A DNA stretch of 6,062 nt from an uncultured beta proteobacterium. Its GTDB lineage: Bacteria; Pseudomonadota; Gammaproteobacteria; Burkholderiales; Rhodocyclaceae. The position numbers were made by a program, and so were the translations under genes. How positions within the stretch are numbered: position 1 is the stretch's first letter; the number at the start of each line of letters is the position of its first letter. The stretch covers positions 1 through 6,062 of the forward strand of contig CAIVZW010000504.1 of assembly GCA_903910495.1 (NCBI GenBank), in the 5' to 3' direction. The notes below the pieces were generated by a model, which worked only from the letters and a program-made list of their open reading frames with translations, was not told the origin of the DNA and searched no databases. Positions 1 through 5,172 of the stretch are shown here, one piece after another.

Positions 1-81
1 AATGACTTCATCGGCAAGCCCTTCGATCCGGATGTGCTTTTCTCGACCCTGCTGAGCTGGCTGGAACGGAGCAAGGTCTAG
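1..81 (+). CDS. C-terminal end of a response-regulator receiver domain (5' part outside window)
   Basis: The first 26 codons are open in frame 1 and end at TAG 79-81. The peptide starts NDFIGKPFDPDVLF and ends in a short amphipathic helix (LLSWLERSKV). This is the typical end of a CheY-like receiver domain: an 'MNDFIxKPF' stretch in which the lysine (residue 6 here) is the conserved phosphate-contacting Lys, followed by the cis-proline, then helix alpha5. The protein stops right after that helix, so the receiver is the last domain, which suits a hybrid histidine kinase or a stand-alone regulator with a C-terminal receiver. The phospho-acceptor Asp and everything upstream lie outside the window, so no signal or output can be named. 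It is separated from rsxA by 239 bp with a repeat cluster and a promoter, so it is probably not part of the rsx operon. Confidence 0.75.
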   Translation, partial: NDFIGKPFDPDVLFSTLLSWLERSKV

Positions 82-95
82 ACCTGCTGCAGGTG

Positions 96-211
96 TCTGG
101 CTAGTCGGGCTGAAGCCCGACCCACAGCGCTGCTGAATGAGTCGGTCTTGTGGGTCGGCCTTCAGGCCGACGTTGCTGATCTGGCTGGTCGGGCTGAAGC
201 CCGACCCACAG
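96..211. repeat. Cluster of three REP-like hairpin repeats in alternating orientation
   Basis: Copy 1 (96-127) and copy 3 (180-211) are direct repeats agreeing at 31 of 32 positions, with starts 84 bp apart. Each contains the hairpin GTCGGGC-TGAA-GCCCGAC (104-121 and 188-205) followed by CCACAG. Copy 2 (149-171) lies inverted between them. Its stem GTCGGCC/GGCCGAC (154-171) with loop TTCA differs from the others by one swapped base pair, so pairing is kept. The head-to-head arrangement means copy 2 can pair either with copy 1 or with copy 3 to make one long hairpin. This resembles REP/BIME-type extragenic palindromes. No T-run follows any stem, so they do not look like intrinsic terminators. 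A further small inverted repeat, ACCTGC-T-GCAGGT (82-94), sits just after the upstream stop codon. Confidence 0.85.
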
Positions 212-241
212 TGCTGTGCTATAGCGCTACTGCCAGCGTGG

Positions 242-270
242 TTGAATGAAACCCTGCGAAATGGGATAAT
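242..270 (+). promoter_or_regulatory. Predicted sigma70-type promoter with extended -10, upstream of rsxA
   Basis: TTGAAT at 242-247 matches the -35 consensus at 4 of 6 positions. GATAAT at 265-270 matches the -10 consensus at 5 of 6. The spacer is exactly 17 bp. TG at 262-263 is correctly placed for an extended -10. Transcription would start near 276-278, giving a leader of about 45 nt before the rsxA ATG at 321. It is the best promoter match I found by eye between the repeat cluster and rsxA, and the likely promoter of the operon. I see no clear operator beside it. This is a sequence match only. Confidence 0.5.
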
Positions 271-320
271 CCCGCGGCTTTGCAGCCTATCTAGCCCTTT
301 CCTGCATGGCGTATCGAACC

Positions 321-905
321 ATGACCCATTACCTGTTCATCATCGTCGGTGCCGTCCTCGTCAACAACGTCGTGTTGGTGAAGATTCTCGGCCTGTGTCC
401 CTTCATGGGCGTTTCCAAGAAAGTGGAAACGGCTTTTGGCATGGGCGCAGCAACGACCTTCGTACTCACCGTGGCGACCGGTGCCAGCTACATCATCGAC
501 CACTTCCTGCTCATGCCCTTCGGGCTGGAATACCTGCGCACGCTGTCGTTCATCGTTACCATCGCAGCCATCGTCCAACTGACCGAGATGGTGATCCAGA
601 AAACCAGTCCGGTGTTGCATCAGGTACTGGGCATTTATCTGCCCTTAATCACCACCAACTGCGCGGTGCTTGGCGTACCCCTGCTCAACGTCGCCAACAA
701 ATACAACTTTGTCGAATCGTTGCTTTTTGGAGCCGGCAGCGCCATTGGCTTCTCGCTCGTGTTGGTGCTCTTTGCCGGGATACGCGAGCGCGTCGAAGGC
801 GCTGACGTCCCGATCTATTTCCGTGGTGTGGCCATTGCCATGGTCACTGCCGGGCTGATGTCGCTGGCCTTCATGGGCTTTGCCGGTTTGGACAAGTACC
901 AGTAA
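321..905 (+). CDS. rsxA: Electron transport complex subunit RsxA/RnfA
   Basis: A 194-residue integral membrane subunit of the Rnf/Rsx complex, close to the usual 193 of E. coli RsxA. Family hallmarks are the opening [21 protein letters not shown] (about residues 14-34), [29 protein letters not shown] and the ending [13 protein letters not shown]. Six hydrophobic segments are visible. Cys26 (GLCP) and Cys114 (TNCAVL) are the two conserved cysteines. In studied Rnf complexes, together with the matching pair in RsxE, they are thought to hold a 2Fe-2S cluster inside the membrane. The start at 321 (MTHYLF) was chosen because it lines up with family N-termini. An in-frame ATG at 306 would add only MAYRT. 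Neither start has a clear Shine-Dalgarno. The TAA stop overlaps the rsxB ATG by one base. Confidence 0.96.
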   Translation: MTHYLFIIVGAVLVNNVVLVKILGLCPFMGVSKKVETAFGMGAATTFVLTVATGASYIIDHFLLMPFGLEYLRTLSFIVTIAAIVQLTEMVIQKTSPVLHQVLGIYLPLITTNCAVLGVPLLNVANKYNFVESLLFGAGSAIGFSLVLVLFAGIRERVEGADVPIYFRGVAIAMVTAGLMSLAFMGFAGLDKYQ

Positions 906-1456
906 TGCTCACCGCCATCCTCATCATGGCGCTGGGCGCCGTTGTCCTGGGTGCCGCGCTCGGCTTTGCCTCGATCAAATTCAAGGTTGAAGGCAACCCG
1001 CTGGTTGAAAAAATCGAGGCCATACTGCCGCAAACGCAATGCGGTCAGTGCGGCTTTCCCGGCTGCAAACCTTATGCTGAAGCTATCGCCGAAGGCGAAA
1101 CCGACATAAATCTTTGCCCACCCGGCGGCATAGAAGGCGTGCAACGTCTAGCTGACCTGCTCGGCCGCGAAGCCAAACCGCTCGATGCGCAAGAAAAACC
1201 CAAACAGGTCGCGCTCATTGACGAGCAAACCTGTATCGGCTGTACGCTGTGCATACAGGCTTGTCCGGTCGACGCCATCGTCGGCGCAGCCAAGCAGATG
1301 CACACCGTTGTCGAATCACTGTGTACCGGTTGCGAACTCTGCCTCCCGCCGTGCCCGGTCGAGTGCATCATGATGGAAGTCATTCCGGAGAATATCGACA
1401 ACTGGAAATGGAAGTATCCTGTGATCGAACTCAAGCAAATCCAGCGGGTCACCTGA
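905..1456 (+). CDS. rsxB: Electron transport complex subunit RsxB/RnfB, iron-sulfur protein
   Basis: 183 residues (E. coli RsxB 192). Residues about 4-24 form an N-terminal hydrophobic anchor. A four-cysteine Fe-S module follows, C46-xx-C49-xxxx-C54 with C71, in the sequence [13 protein letters not shown]. Next come two ferredoxin-type 4Fe-4S motifs: C110-C113-C116-C120P ([12 protein letters not shown]) and C140-C143-C146-C150P ([12 protein letters not shown]). The protein is expected to pass electrons between membrane subunits and a soluble ferredoxin-type partner on the cytoplasmic side. All cluster ligands are present. An extra Cys154 follows the last motif. The ATG at 905 shares its A with the rsxA stop, and the TGA at 1454-1456 shares its A with the rsxC ATG, so translation is very likely coupled along rsxA-B-C. 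Confidence 0.97.
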   Translation: MLTAILIMALGAVVLGAALGFASIKFKVEGNPLVEKIEAILPQTQCGQCGFPGCKPYAEAIAEGETDINLCPPGGIEGVQRLADLLGREAKPLDAQEKPKQVALIDEQTCIGCTLCIQACPVDAIVGAAKQMHTVVESLCTGCELCLPPCPVECIMMEVIPENIDNWKWKYPVIELKQIQRVT

Positions 1457-3180
1457 TGCTGCAACTCTTCAAATTCAAAGGCGGCGTCAAACCCCCATCG
1501 CACAAACAGGAGTCAGCGGACACGCCGATCCGCATGGCGCCTCTGCCAAACCGCTTGATCGTTCCCTTGCGCCTCAACGCGCGCGCTTCGGCCGAGCCAC
1601 TGGTCAGCGTAAACGACACGGTCTGCAAGGGGCAGCTTATTGGAAACGCGTCCGGCCTGATGGGCACTGGAATCCACGCGACCACCTCCGGCCGTATCGT
1701 GGCCATCGAAGAATTTCCCTATCCTCACCCTTCTGGCCTTCCCGCACTCAGCGTGGTTATTGAGCCTGATGGTGAAGACCGATGGGGCGAACGCATACCG
1801 TTTGACAGCCAATCATCAGACCCGCAGGCGCTGCGTACCTTCCTGCGAGAAGCGGGTATTGTTGGTTTGGGAGGGGCCGGCTTCCCGAGTCACATCAAGC
1901 TTTCACCCCAGGATGCCCACATTGAAACGCTGATCCTTAACGGCGCCGAGTGCGAACCATGGATTACCTGTGATGACCGGCTGATGCGCGAACGTGCCAC
2001 GGATATTTTCGCCGGGGCGCGCATCATGCAGCGGGTAATCGGCGCGCGCCAAATCATCGTCGGCATTGAAGACAACAAACCCGAAGCTATTGCCGCCATG
2101 CTGGCTGCTGCTGACAATGCCGCCGATCTGAAGGTCGTTACCGTACCGACGCGCTACCCGGCAGGGGGAGAAAAACAACTGGTTCGCGTCCTTACCGGGA
2201 TCGAAATTCCTTTCGGCAAACTGGGTTTCCACTATGGCGTGCAATGCTTCAACGTTGGCACCGCCTACGCCGTACAGCGTGCCGTCGCCTTTGGCGAACC
2301 ACTGATCAGCCGCATCGTAACGATCACTGGTCACGTCAAACACGCAGGCAACTGGGAAGTACCCATCGGCATGCCGATCCGCGACTTTATCGCCCTCGGC
2401 TCGCCAGGCAAAGATACCGACCGCTTCCTGATGGGCGGCCCGATGATGGGCTTTACCTTGTCTGATCTTGATGCCCCCTTGATCAAAACAAGCAACTGCA
2501 TCATCGCTGGCACACCAAAGATCTTCCCGACTGCAGCCCCTGAAATGCCCTGCATCCGCTGCGGCGAGTGTGCAAAAGCCTGTCCGATTGAACTGCAACC
2601 CTTTGAGCTCTACTGGCATTCGCGCGCAAAATCCTTCGGCAAAACACAGGAATACAATATTTTCGACTGCATCGAGTGTGGCTGCTGCAGCTACGTCTGC
2701 CCCTCGCACATCCCGCTGGTACAGTATTTCCGCTTTGCCAAGAGCGAGATCTGGTCGCGCGAGCGGGCAAAAAACATGGCCGATGCAGCCAAGGTGCGCT
2801 TCGAACTGCGTAACGAGCGCGACGAACGCGAGAAGGCCGAAAAGGCCGCACGGATGGCCAAGGCGGCGGCGGCCAAGGTCGCCGAAAAGAAAGCCGAGCC
2901 GGGCGAAATTGCTGCGCCGACGCCTGCCGACGCAACTGCAGATGCAGATGCCGCCAGGAAAGCCGCCATCGCTGCGGCCATCGAGCGCGCCCGCGTGCAA
3001 CGCGAAAACGTGCAGCCAAAGAACACCGACGGCCTGACCGTCGCCCAACGCAAGGAAATCGCCGAGATTGAAGCTCGCCGGGCGCCAATTCAAGCACAGC
3101 AAACCGCTTCAAACACAAAGGCCACAGGGGCGACCGAAAGAAGTGCAGAGCCACAGAGAACACATAGAAATGATGAATAG
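1456..3180 (+). CDS. rsxC: Electron transport complex subunit RsxC/RnfC, NADH- and FMN-binding iron-sulfur subunit
   Basis: 574 residues, shorter than E. coli RsxC (about 740). Residues 1-110 form the RnfC N-terminal region with HATTSGRIVAIEEF. Next is the fold resembling the 51-kDa flavoprotein of complex I: GLGGAGFPSH (137-146), the FMN/NADH motif NGAECEP (162-168) and YPAGGEKQL (234-242). An SLBB-like stretch follows at about 265-320. Two 4Fe-4S motifs are complete: C366-C369-C372-C376P and C405-C408-C411-C415P. Residues about 435-530 are charged and alanine-rich, likely helical or coiled, and stand in for the longer repeated tail of enteric homologues. The start at 1456 overlaps the rsxB stop by 1 nt and gives the family N-terminus [10 protein letters not shown]. 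The frame stays open upstream to 1249, but that part lies inside rsxB. Residues 550-574 and the stop codon come from an intergenic repeat (3102-3346), so the native tail probably ended elsewhere. Confidence 0.96.
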   Translation: MLQLFKFKGGVKPPSHKQESADTPIRMAPLPNRLIVPLRLNARASAEPLVSVNDTVCKGQLIGNASGLMGTGIHATTSGRIVAIEEFPYPHPSGLPALSVVIEPDGEDRWGERIPFDSQSSDPQALRTFLREAGIVGLGGAGFPSHIKLSPQDAHIETLILNGAECEPWITCDDRLMRERATDIFAGARIMQRVIGARQIIVGIEDNKPEAIAAMLAAADNAADLKVVTVPTRYPAGGEKQLVRVLTGIEIPFGKLGFHYGVQCFNVGTAYAVQRAVAFGEPLISRIVTITGHVKHAGNWEVPIGMPIRDFIALGSPGKDTDRFLMGGPMMGFTLSDLDAPLIKTSNCIIAGTPKIFPTAAPEMPCIRCGECAKACPIELQPFELYWHSRAKSFGKTQEYNIFDCIECGCCSYVCPSHIPLVQYFRFAKSEIWSRERAKNMADAAKVRFELRNERDEREKAEKAARMAKAAAAKVAEKKAEPGEIAAPTPADATADADAARKAAIAAAIERARVQRENVQPKNTDGLTVAQRKEIAEIEARRAPIQAQQTASNTKATGATERSAEPQRTHRNDE

Positions 3181-3205
3181 GCGTTTCGCACAACCCACAT
3201 TGGGT

Positions 3206-3272
3206 CGTCATTCCGGCGAAAGCCGGAATCCAGTAGTGCACTACTGGATTCCGGGTCAAGCCCGGAATGACG
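3206..3272. repeat. 67-bp palindromic element (CGTCATTCCGG ... CCGGAATGACG), nested in the larger repeat
   Basis: The ends CGTCATTCCGG (3206-3216) and CCGGAATGACG (3262-3272) are exact reverse complements. The centre, 3223-3254, is a perfect 32-bp palindrome around the axis 3238/3239. Each half also folds on its own: ATTCCGGC-GAAA-GCCGGAAT (3210-3229) and ATTCCGGG-TCAA-GCCCGGAAT (about 3248-3268). It could therefore form one long hairpin or two small ones. This general form (GTCATTCC...GGAATGAC) is a widespread family of intergenic palindromes in beta- and gammaproteobacteria and resembles the neisserial dRS3 core. In mRNA it would be a strong roadblock or stability element between rsxC and rsxD. 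Confidence 0.85.
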
Positions 3273-3290
3273 GATTTCAAATCCGTTTTT
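3269..3290 (+). terminator. Terminator-like hairpin between rsxC and rsxD
   Basis: ACGGATT-TCA-AATCCGT (3270-3286) forms a 7-bp stem with a 3-nt loop, followed by TTTT to 3290. It begins at the very end of the 67-bp palindrome, whose last bases (GACG) form part of the stem, so the two structures compete. It has the form of an intrinsic terminator but is short and only moderately G+C-rich, so partial termination or attenuation is more likely than a full stop. It lies inside an operon whose downstream genes are needed for the same complex. Confidence 0.4.
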
Positions 3291-3354
3291 GCGTTTACCT
3301 GATTGCCTTTCTCTGTATCTCCGTGATCTCTGTGTCGAAAGTGGTTAGCCGCGT

Positions 3355-4374
3355 ATGAACTTCAACACCCCGCCCTATCTCACCCAGAATGTCAGTGTCC
3401 AGCGTGTCATGGTACAGGTGCTGACGGCGCTGCTGCCGGGCGTCGCGGCCTATGCCTGGCTGATCGGTCCGGTGGTACTGGTGCAGATGGCCATCGCCAC
3501 GCTCGCTTCGCTGCTCGCTGAAGCCTTCATGCTCAGGCTGCTGAACAAGCCGCTTGGTCTTTTTCTTGGCGATGGCAGCGCCATCGTCACCGCCTGGCTG
3601 ATCGCTCTGGCCTTCCCGCCCCTTGCCCCGTGGTGGCTGATCGTTGTCGCTGCGCTGTTCGCCATCGTCATCGCCAAGCACCTCTACGGCGGACTCGGGC
3701 AGAATCCGTTCAACCCGGCAATGATCGCCTTTGCCGTGTGCATCGTGTCCTTCCCCGCGCTCATGTCGCAATGGCCGCCGGTCGATCTGAAAGCCGGTTT
3801 CTTCGATCAACTGGCGCTCGTTTTCGGCTATGCACCGCGCCTCGACGCGATGAGCGGCGCGACCCCGCTCGACGCCCTGAAAACCGCGCTCAAGCTGGGT
3901 GAAGGCAGCGTCACGGTACACAGCATAATGGCCAACGCCGGCAGCTTTGGCTACTTCGCCGGCAAAGGCTGGGAATGGGTCGGCGCTGCCTACCTGCTCG
4001 GCGGCCTGTGGCTGTGGCAGCGCAAGATCATCAGCTGGCACGCGCCGCTTGGCTTCATCGCCGGCATCGCCGTGCTGGCCAGTGCGCTCTGGCTGTGGAA
4101 CCCCGACCAGTTCGCCAATCCGCTGTTCCACCTGTTCTCGGGCGGCAGCATGCTCGGGGCCTTCTTTATCGTCACCGATCCGGTGTCCGGCTGCACGACG
4201 GCCAAAGGCAAGCTGATCTTCGGTCTCTCGGCCGGCGTGCTGGCCTATGTGATCCGCGTTTTTGGGGGCTATCCTGACGGTGTGGCGTTTGCCGTATTGC
4301 TGCTCAATATCTGCGTGCCGCTGATCGACCTGTATACGCAGCCGCCCATCTTCGGCATGAAGGGCAAGCCATGA
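3355..4374 (+). CDS. rsxD: Electron transport complex subunit RsxD/RnfD
   Basis: 339 residues (E. coli RsxD about 352), a polytopic membrane subunit with roughly ten hydrophobic segments. It carries the flavinylation motif S167-G168-A169-T170 in DAMSGATPLDAL. In characterised RnfD and NqrB proteins, FMN is linked to this threonine through a phosphoester bond made by ApbE. Other hallmarks are GGLGQNPFNPAM (112-123), FFIVTDPVSGCTT (270-282) and GGYPDGVAFAVLLLNICVPLID near the C-terminus. It is part of the ion-translocating core along with RsxA and RsxE. The start at 3355 gives the family N-terminus (MNFNTPPYLT). No Shine-Dalgarno is visible, and the region just upstream is the right arm of a repeat ending at 3346. 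The stop overlaps the rsxG start as ATGA (4371-4374), which indicates coupling of rsxD and rsxG. Confidence 0.96.
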   Translation: MNFNTPPYLTQNVSVQRVMVQVLTALLPGVAAYAWLIGPVVLVQMAIATLASLLAEAFMLRLLNKPLGLFLGDGSAIVTAWLIALAFPPLAPWWLIVVAALFAIVIAKHLYGGLGQNPFNPAMIAFAVCIVSFPALMSQWPPVDLKAGFFDQLALVFGYAPRLDAMSGATPLDALKTALKLGEGSVTVHSIMANAGSFGYFAGKGWEWVGAAYLLGGLWLWQRKIISWHAPLGFIAGIAVLASALWLWNPDQFANPLFHLFSGGSMLGAFFIVTDPVSGCTTAKGKLIFGLSAGVLAYVIRVFGGYPDGVAFAVLLLNICVPLIDLYTQPPIFGMKGKP

Positions 4375-5027
4375 CGCACACGGCAAGGCCGCCCTCCGCG
4401 ACAACGATGGCCCTGCGTACGGCGCTCATCCTGTTCATCTTCGTCGTCATCTTTACCGGCCTGCTGTCGGGTGCCTATCTGTGGACGCTGCCGACCATAG
4501 AGGCTGCGGCGACCGAGGAAAAAATGAAACTGATCGACGAGGTCCTGCCACGCCGGAGCTACGACAACGATCTGCTGAAAGATAGCGTGCACCTCGCGCC
4601 GACGGACGCGCTCGGTCAGGATCAAGCCTCGACGGCCTATCGCGCACGCAAGGACGGCAAGGCCAGCGCGCTGGTTCTCGAAGCCGTCGCGCCCGACGGT
4701 TACGCCGGCAAGATCCGTCTGCTCATCGCCGTCGGCGCCGACGGTGCGCTGCTCGGCGTGCGCGTGACGCAGCACAAGGAAACGCCGGGGCTGGGCGACT
4801 ACATCGAGCCGAAAAAGGACAAGAACAGGGAACGCCCGTGGATCACCCAGTTTGACGGCCTGACGCCCGCTTCTACCGAAGAGCGCGCATGGAAGGTGAA
4901 AAAGGACGGCGGACGCTTCGACTCGGCGGCCGGCGCCACCGTCACGCCGCGCGCCGTGATCAAGGCCGTGCGCAAGGCGGCGGTCTATGTCGCCGAGAAC
5001 CGTGAGCAACTTTTCAACAAGCCATGA
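4371..5027 (+). CDS. rsxG: Electron transport complex subunit RsxG/RnfG, FMN-binding
   Basis: 218 residues (E. coli RsxG about 206). One membrane anchor at about residues 16-38 is followed by a domain expected on the periplasmic side. Family motifs are APDGYAGKIRLLIAVGADG (107-125), GVRVTQHKETPGLGD (129-143), WKVKKDGGRFD (174-184) and the flavinylation site GATVTPRAVIKAV with Thr190 as the expected FMN attachment residue. The residue three before the threonine is alanine (A187, giving AGAT) where the usual motif has Ser or Thr (S/TGAT). ApbE would be needed for flavinylation and is not in the window. The start ATG overlaps the rsxD stop by 4 nt, and GAAGGG (4359-4364) lies 6 nt upstream as a weak Shine-Dalgarno. 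An in-frame Met13 (4407) is a less likely start, because it would lose the ATGA overlap. Confidence 0.95.
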   Translation: MTHTARPPSATTMALRTALILFIFVVIFTGLLSGAYLWTLPTIEAAATEEKMKLIDEVLPRRSYDNDLLKDSVHLAPTDALGQDQASTAYRARKDGKASALVLEAVAPDGYAGKIRLLIAVGADGALLGVRVTQHKETPGLGDYIEPKKDKNRERPWITQFDGLTPASTEERAWKVKKDGGRFDSAAGATVTPRAVIKAVRKAAVYVAENREQLFNKP

Positions 5028-5161
5028 AAAACTTAACCACATTCAACGCAGAGGCCGCCGAGGCGCAGAGATCGCGGAGGAGTTGCAATTTGTATTCTCT
5101 GCGCCCTCTGCGTCTCTGCGCTCTCTGCGTCGGAAGCGGTTTACTCCCCATCTTCGACTGA
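5024..5161 (+). other. Open frame of 45 codons between rsxG and rsxE (possible coupling ORF, unproven)
   Basis: An ATG at 5024 overlaps the rsxG stop as ATGA, the same arrangement as at rsxD-rsxG. The frame runs 45 codons through the repeat and stops at TGA 5159-5161, 11 nt before the rsxE ATG at 5173. The predicted peptide starts MKNLTTFNAEAAEAQ and is entirely repeat-derived after the first few codons. It matches no family I know. Its position would allow ribosomes ending rsxG to re-initiate, cross the repeat and stop close enough to re-initiate at rsxE. Alternatively it may simply be what was left when the repeat entered a formerly tight rsxG-rsxE junction. Confidence 0.2.
5035..5141. repeat. 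107-bp hairpin-forming inverted repeat ('ACGCAGAGG' family) in the rsxG-rsxE gap
   Basis: The left arm (5035-5082) starts AACCACATTCAACGCAGAGG. The right arm (5095-5141) ends CGGAAGCGGTT. The reverse complement of the right arm matches the left arm at roughly three quarters of positions, leaving a loop of about 12 nt (5083-5094). Both arms are built from repeated GCAGAG (or CTCTGC) units 8 to 10 bases apart. Similar 'ACGCAGAGG ... CCTCTGCGT' hairpins occur between genes in many bacterial genomes. Its right end matches that of the rsxC-rsxD repeat (15 of 18). It fills most of the 145-bp gap between rsxG and rsxE. No recognisable promoter or T-run was found in the gap. Confidence 0.8.
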
Positions 5162-5172
5162 CAGGCACTGCC

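Larger units (their letters stand above)
3102..3346. repeat. Long imperfect inverted repeat (purine-rich 'ACAGAG' family) spanning the rsxC end and the rsxC-rsxD gap
   Basis: The left arm (3102-3170) is rich in CACAAAGG/CACAGAG units. The right arm (3308-3346) is rich in CTCTGTG units and ends GTGGTT. The reverse complement of 3308-3332 aligns with 3146-3170 at about 20 of 26 columns. The reverse complement of the right-arm end also aligns with AACCGCTTCAAACACA at the left end. The right end (3329-3346) matches 5124-5141 at 15 of 18 positions, all differences being transitions, so this is the same repeat family as the one between rsxG and rsxE. The left arm encodes the last 25 residues of RsxC, and the right arm ends 8 nt before the rsxD ATG. 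A second palindromic element lies inside (3206-3272). No transposase is present, so if mobile it would be a non-autonomous element. That is inference. Confidence 0.7.
3170..3358 (+). other. Open frame of 62 codons bridging rsxC and rsxD (possible coupling ORF, unproven)
   Basis: Two ATGs in a row (3170 and 3173) precede the rsxC stop (3178-3180) in the +1 frame. The frame stays open through both repeats and ends at TGA 3356-3358, overlapping the rsxD ATG as ATGA. If translated, the product would be 62 residues with a hydrophobic stretch at about 39-59 that resembles a membrane segment. Most of the sequence is repeat-derived (for example RHSGESRNP and WIPGQARND), so a conserved protein function is unlikely. 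It could still carry ribosomes across the gap. No Shine-Dalgarno is evident. A chance open frame remains quite possible. Confidence 0.2.

Noticed and set aside
82..94. Terminator for the upstream receiver-domain gene
   Set aside because: The inverted repeat ACCTGC-T-GCAGGT is very short, leaves at most a 5-bp stem with a 3-nt loop, and has no T-run after it.
96..211. Possible short CRISPR array
   Set aside because: Only two direct copies plus one inverted copy, strongly palindromic throughout, and no set of equal-length unique spacers or cas genes. REP-like repeats explain it better.
137..805. Open frame of 222 codons on the plus strand overlapping rsxA
   Set aside because: It runs through the REP-like repeats and out of frame across rsxA. 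The product is Arg/His-rich with no domain, while rsxA in the other frame is unmistakable.
1249..1455. N-terminal extension of rsxC from an ATG inside rsxB
   Set aside because: It is the rsxB coding region read in another frame. The family N-terminus [10 protein letters not shown] starts at 1456 with a stop/start overlap.
1903..3102. Long open frame of 399 codons on the minus strand
   Set aside because: It lies wholly antisense to rsxC, whose motifs and cluster ligands are intact. The translation shows no recognisable domain. It is a shadow caused by codon bias.
3301..3354. Internal promoter for rsxD in the right arm of the repeat
   Set aside because: No pair of -35 and -10 hexamers with acceptable spacing; the C/T-rich sequence gives only weak matches.
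3295..4404. Open frame of 369 codons on the minus strand
   Set aside because: Antisense to rsxD; the predicted protein is rich in His, Arg, Asp and Gln with no family features, which is typical of a shadow frame opposite a membrane protein.
4987..5172. N-terminal extension of rsxE from an ATG inside rsxG
   Set aside because: The added 62 residues come from rsxG out of frame and from the repeat. The family N-terminus begins at 5173.
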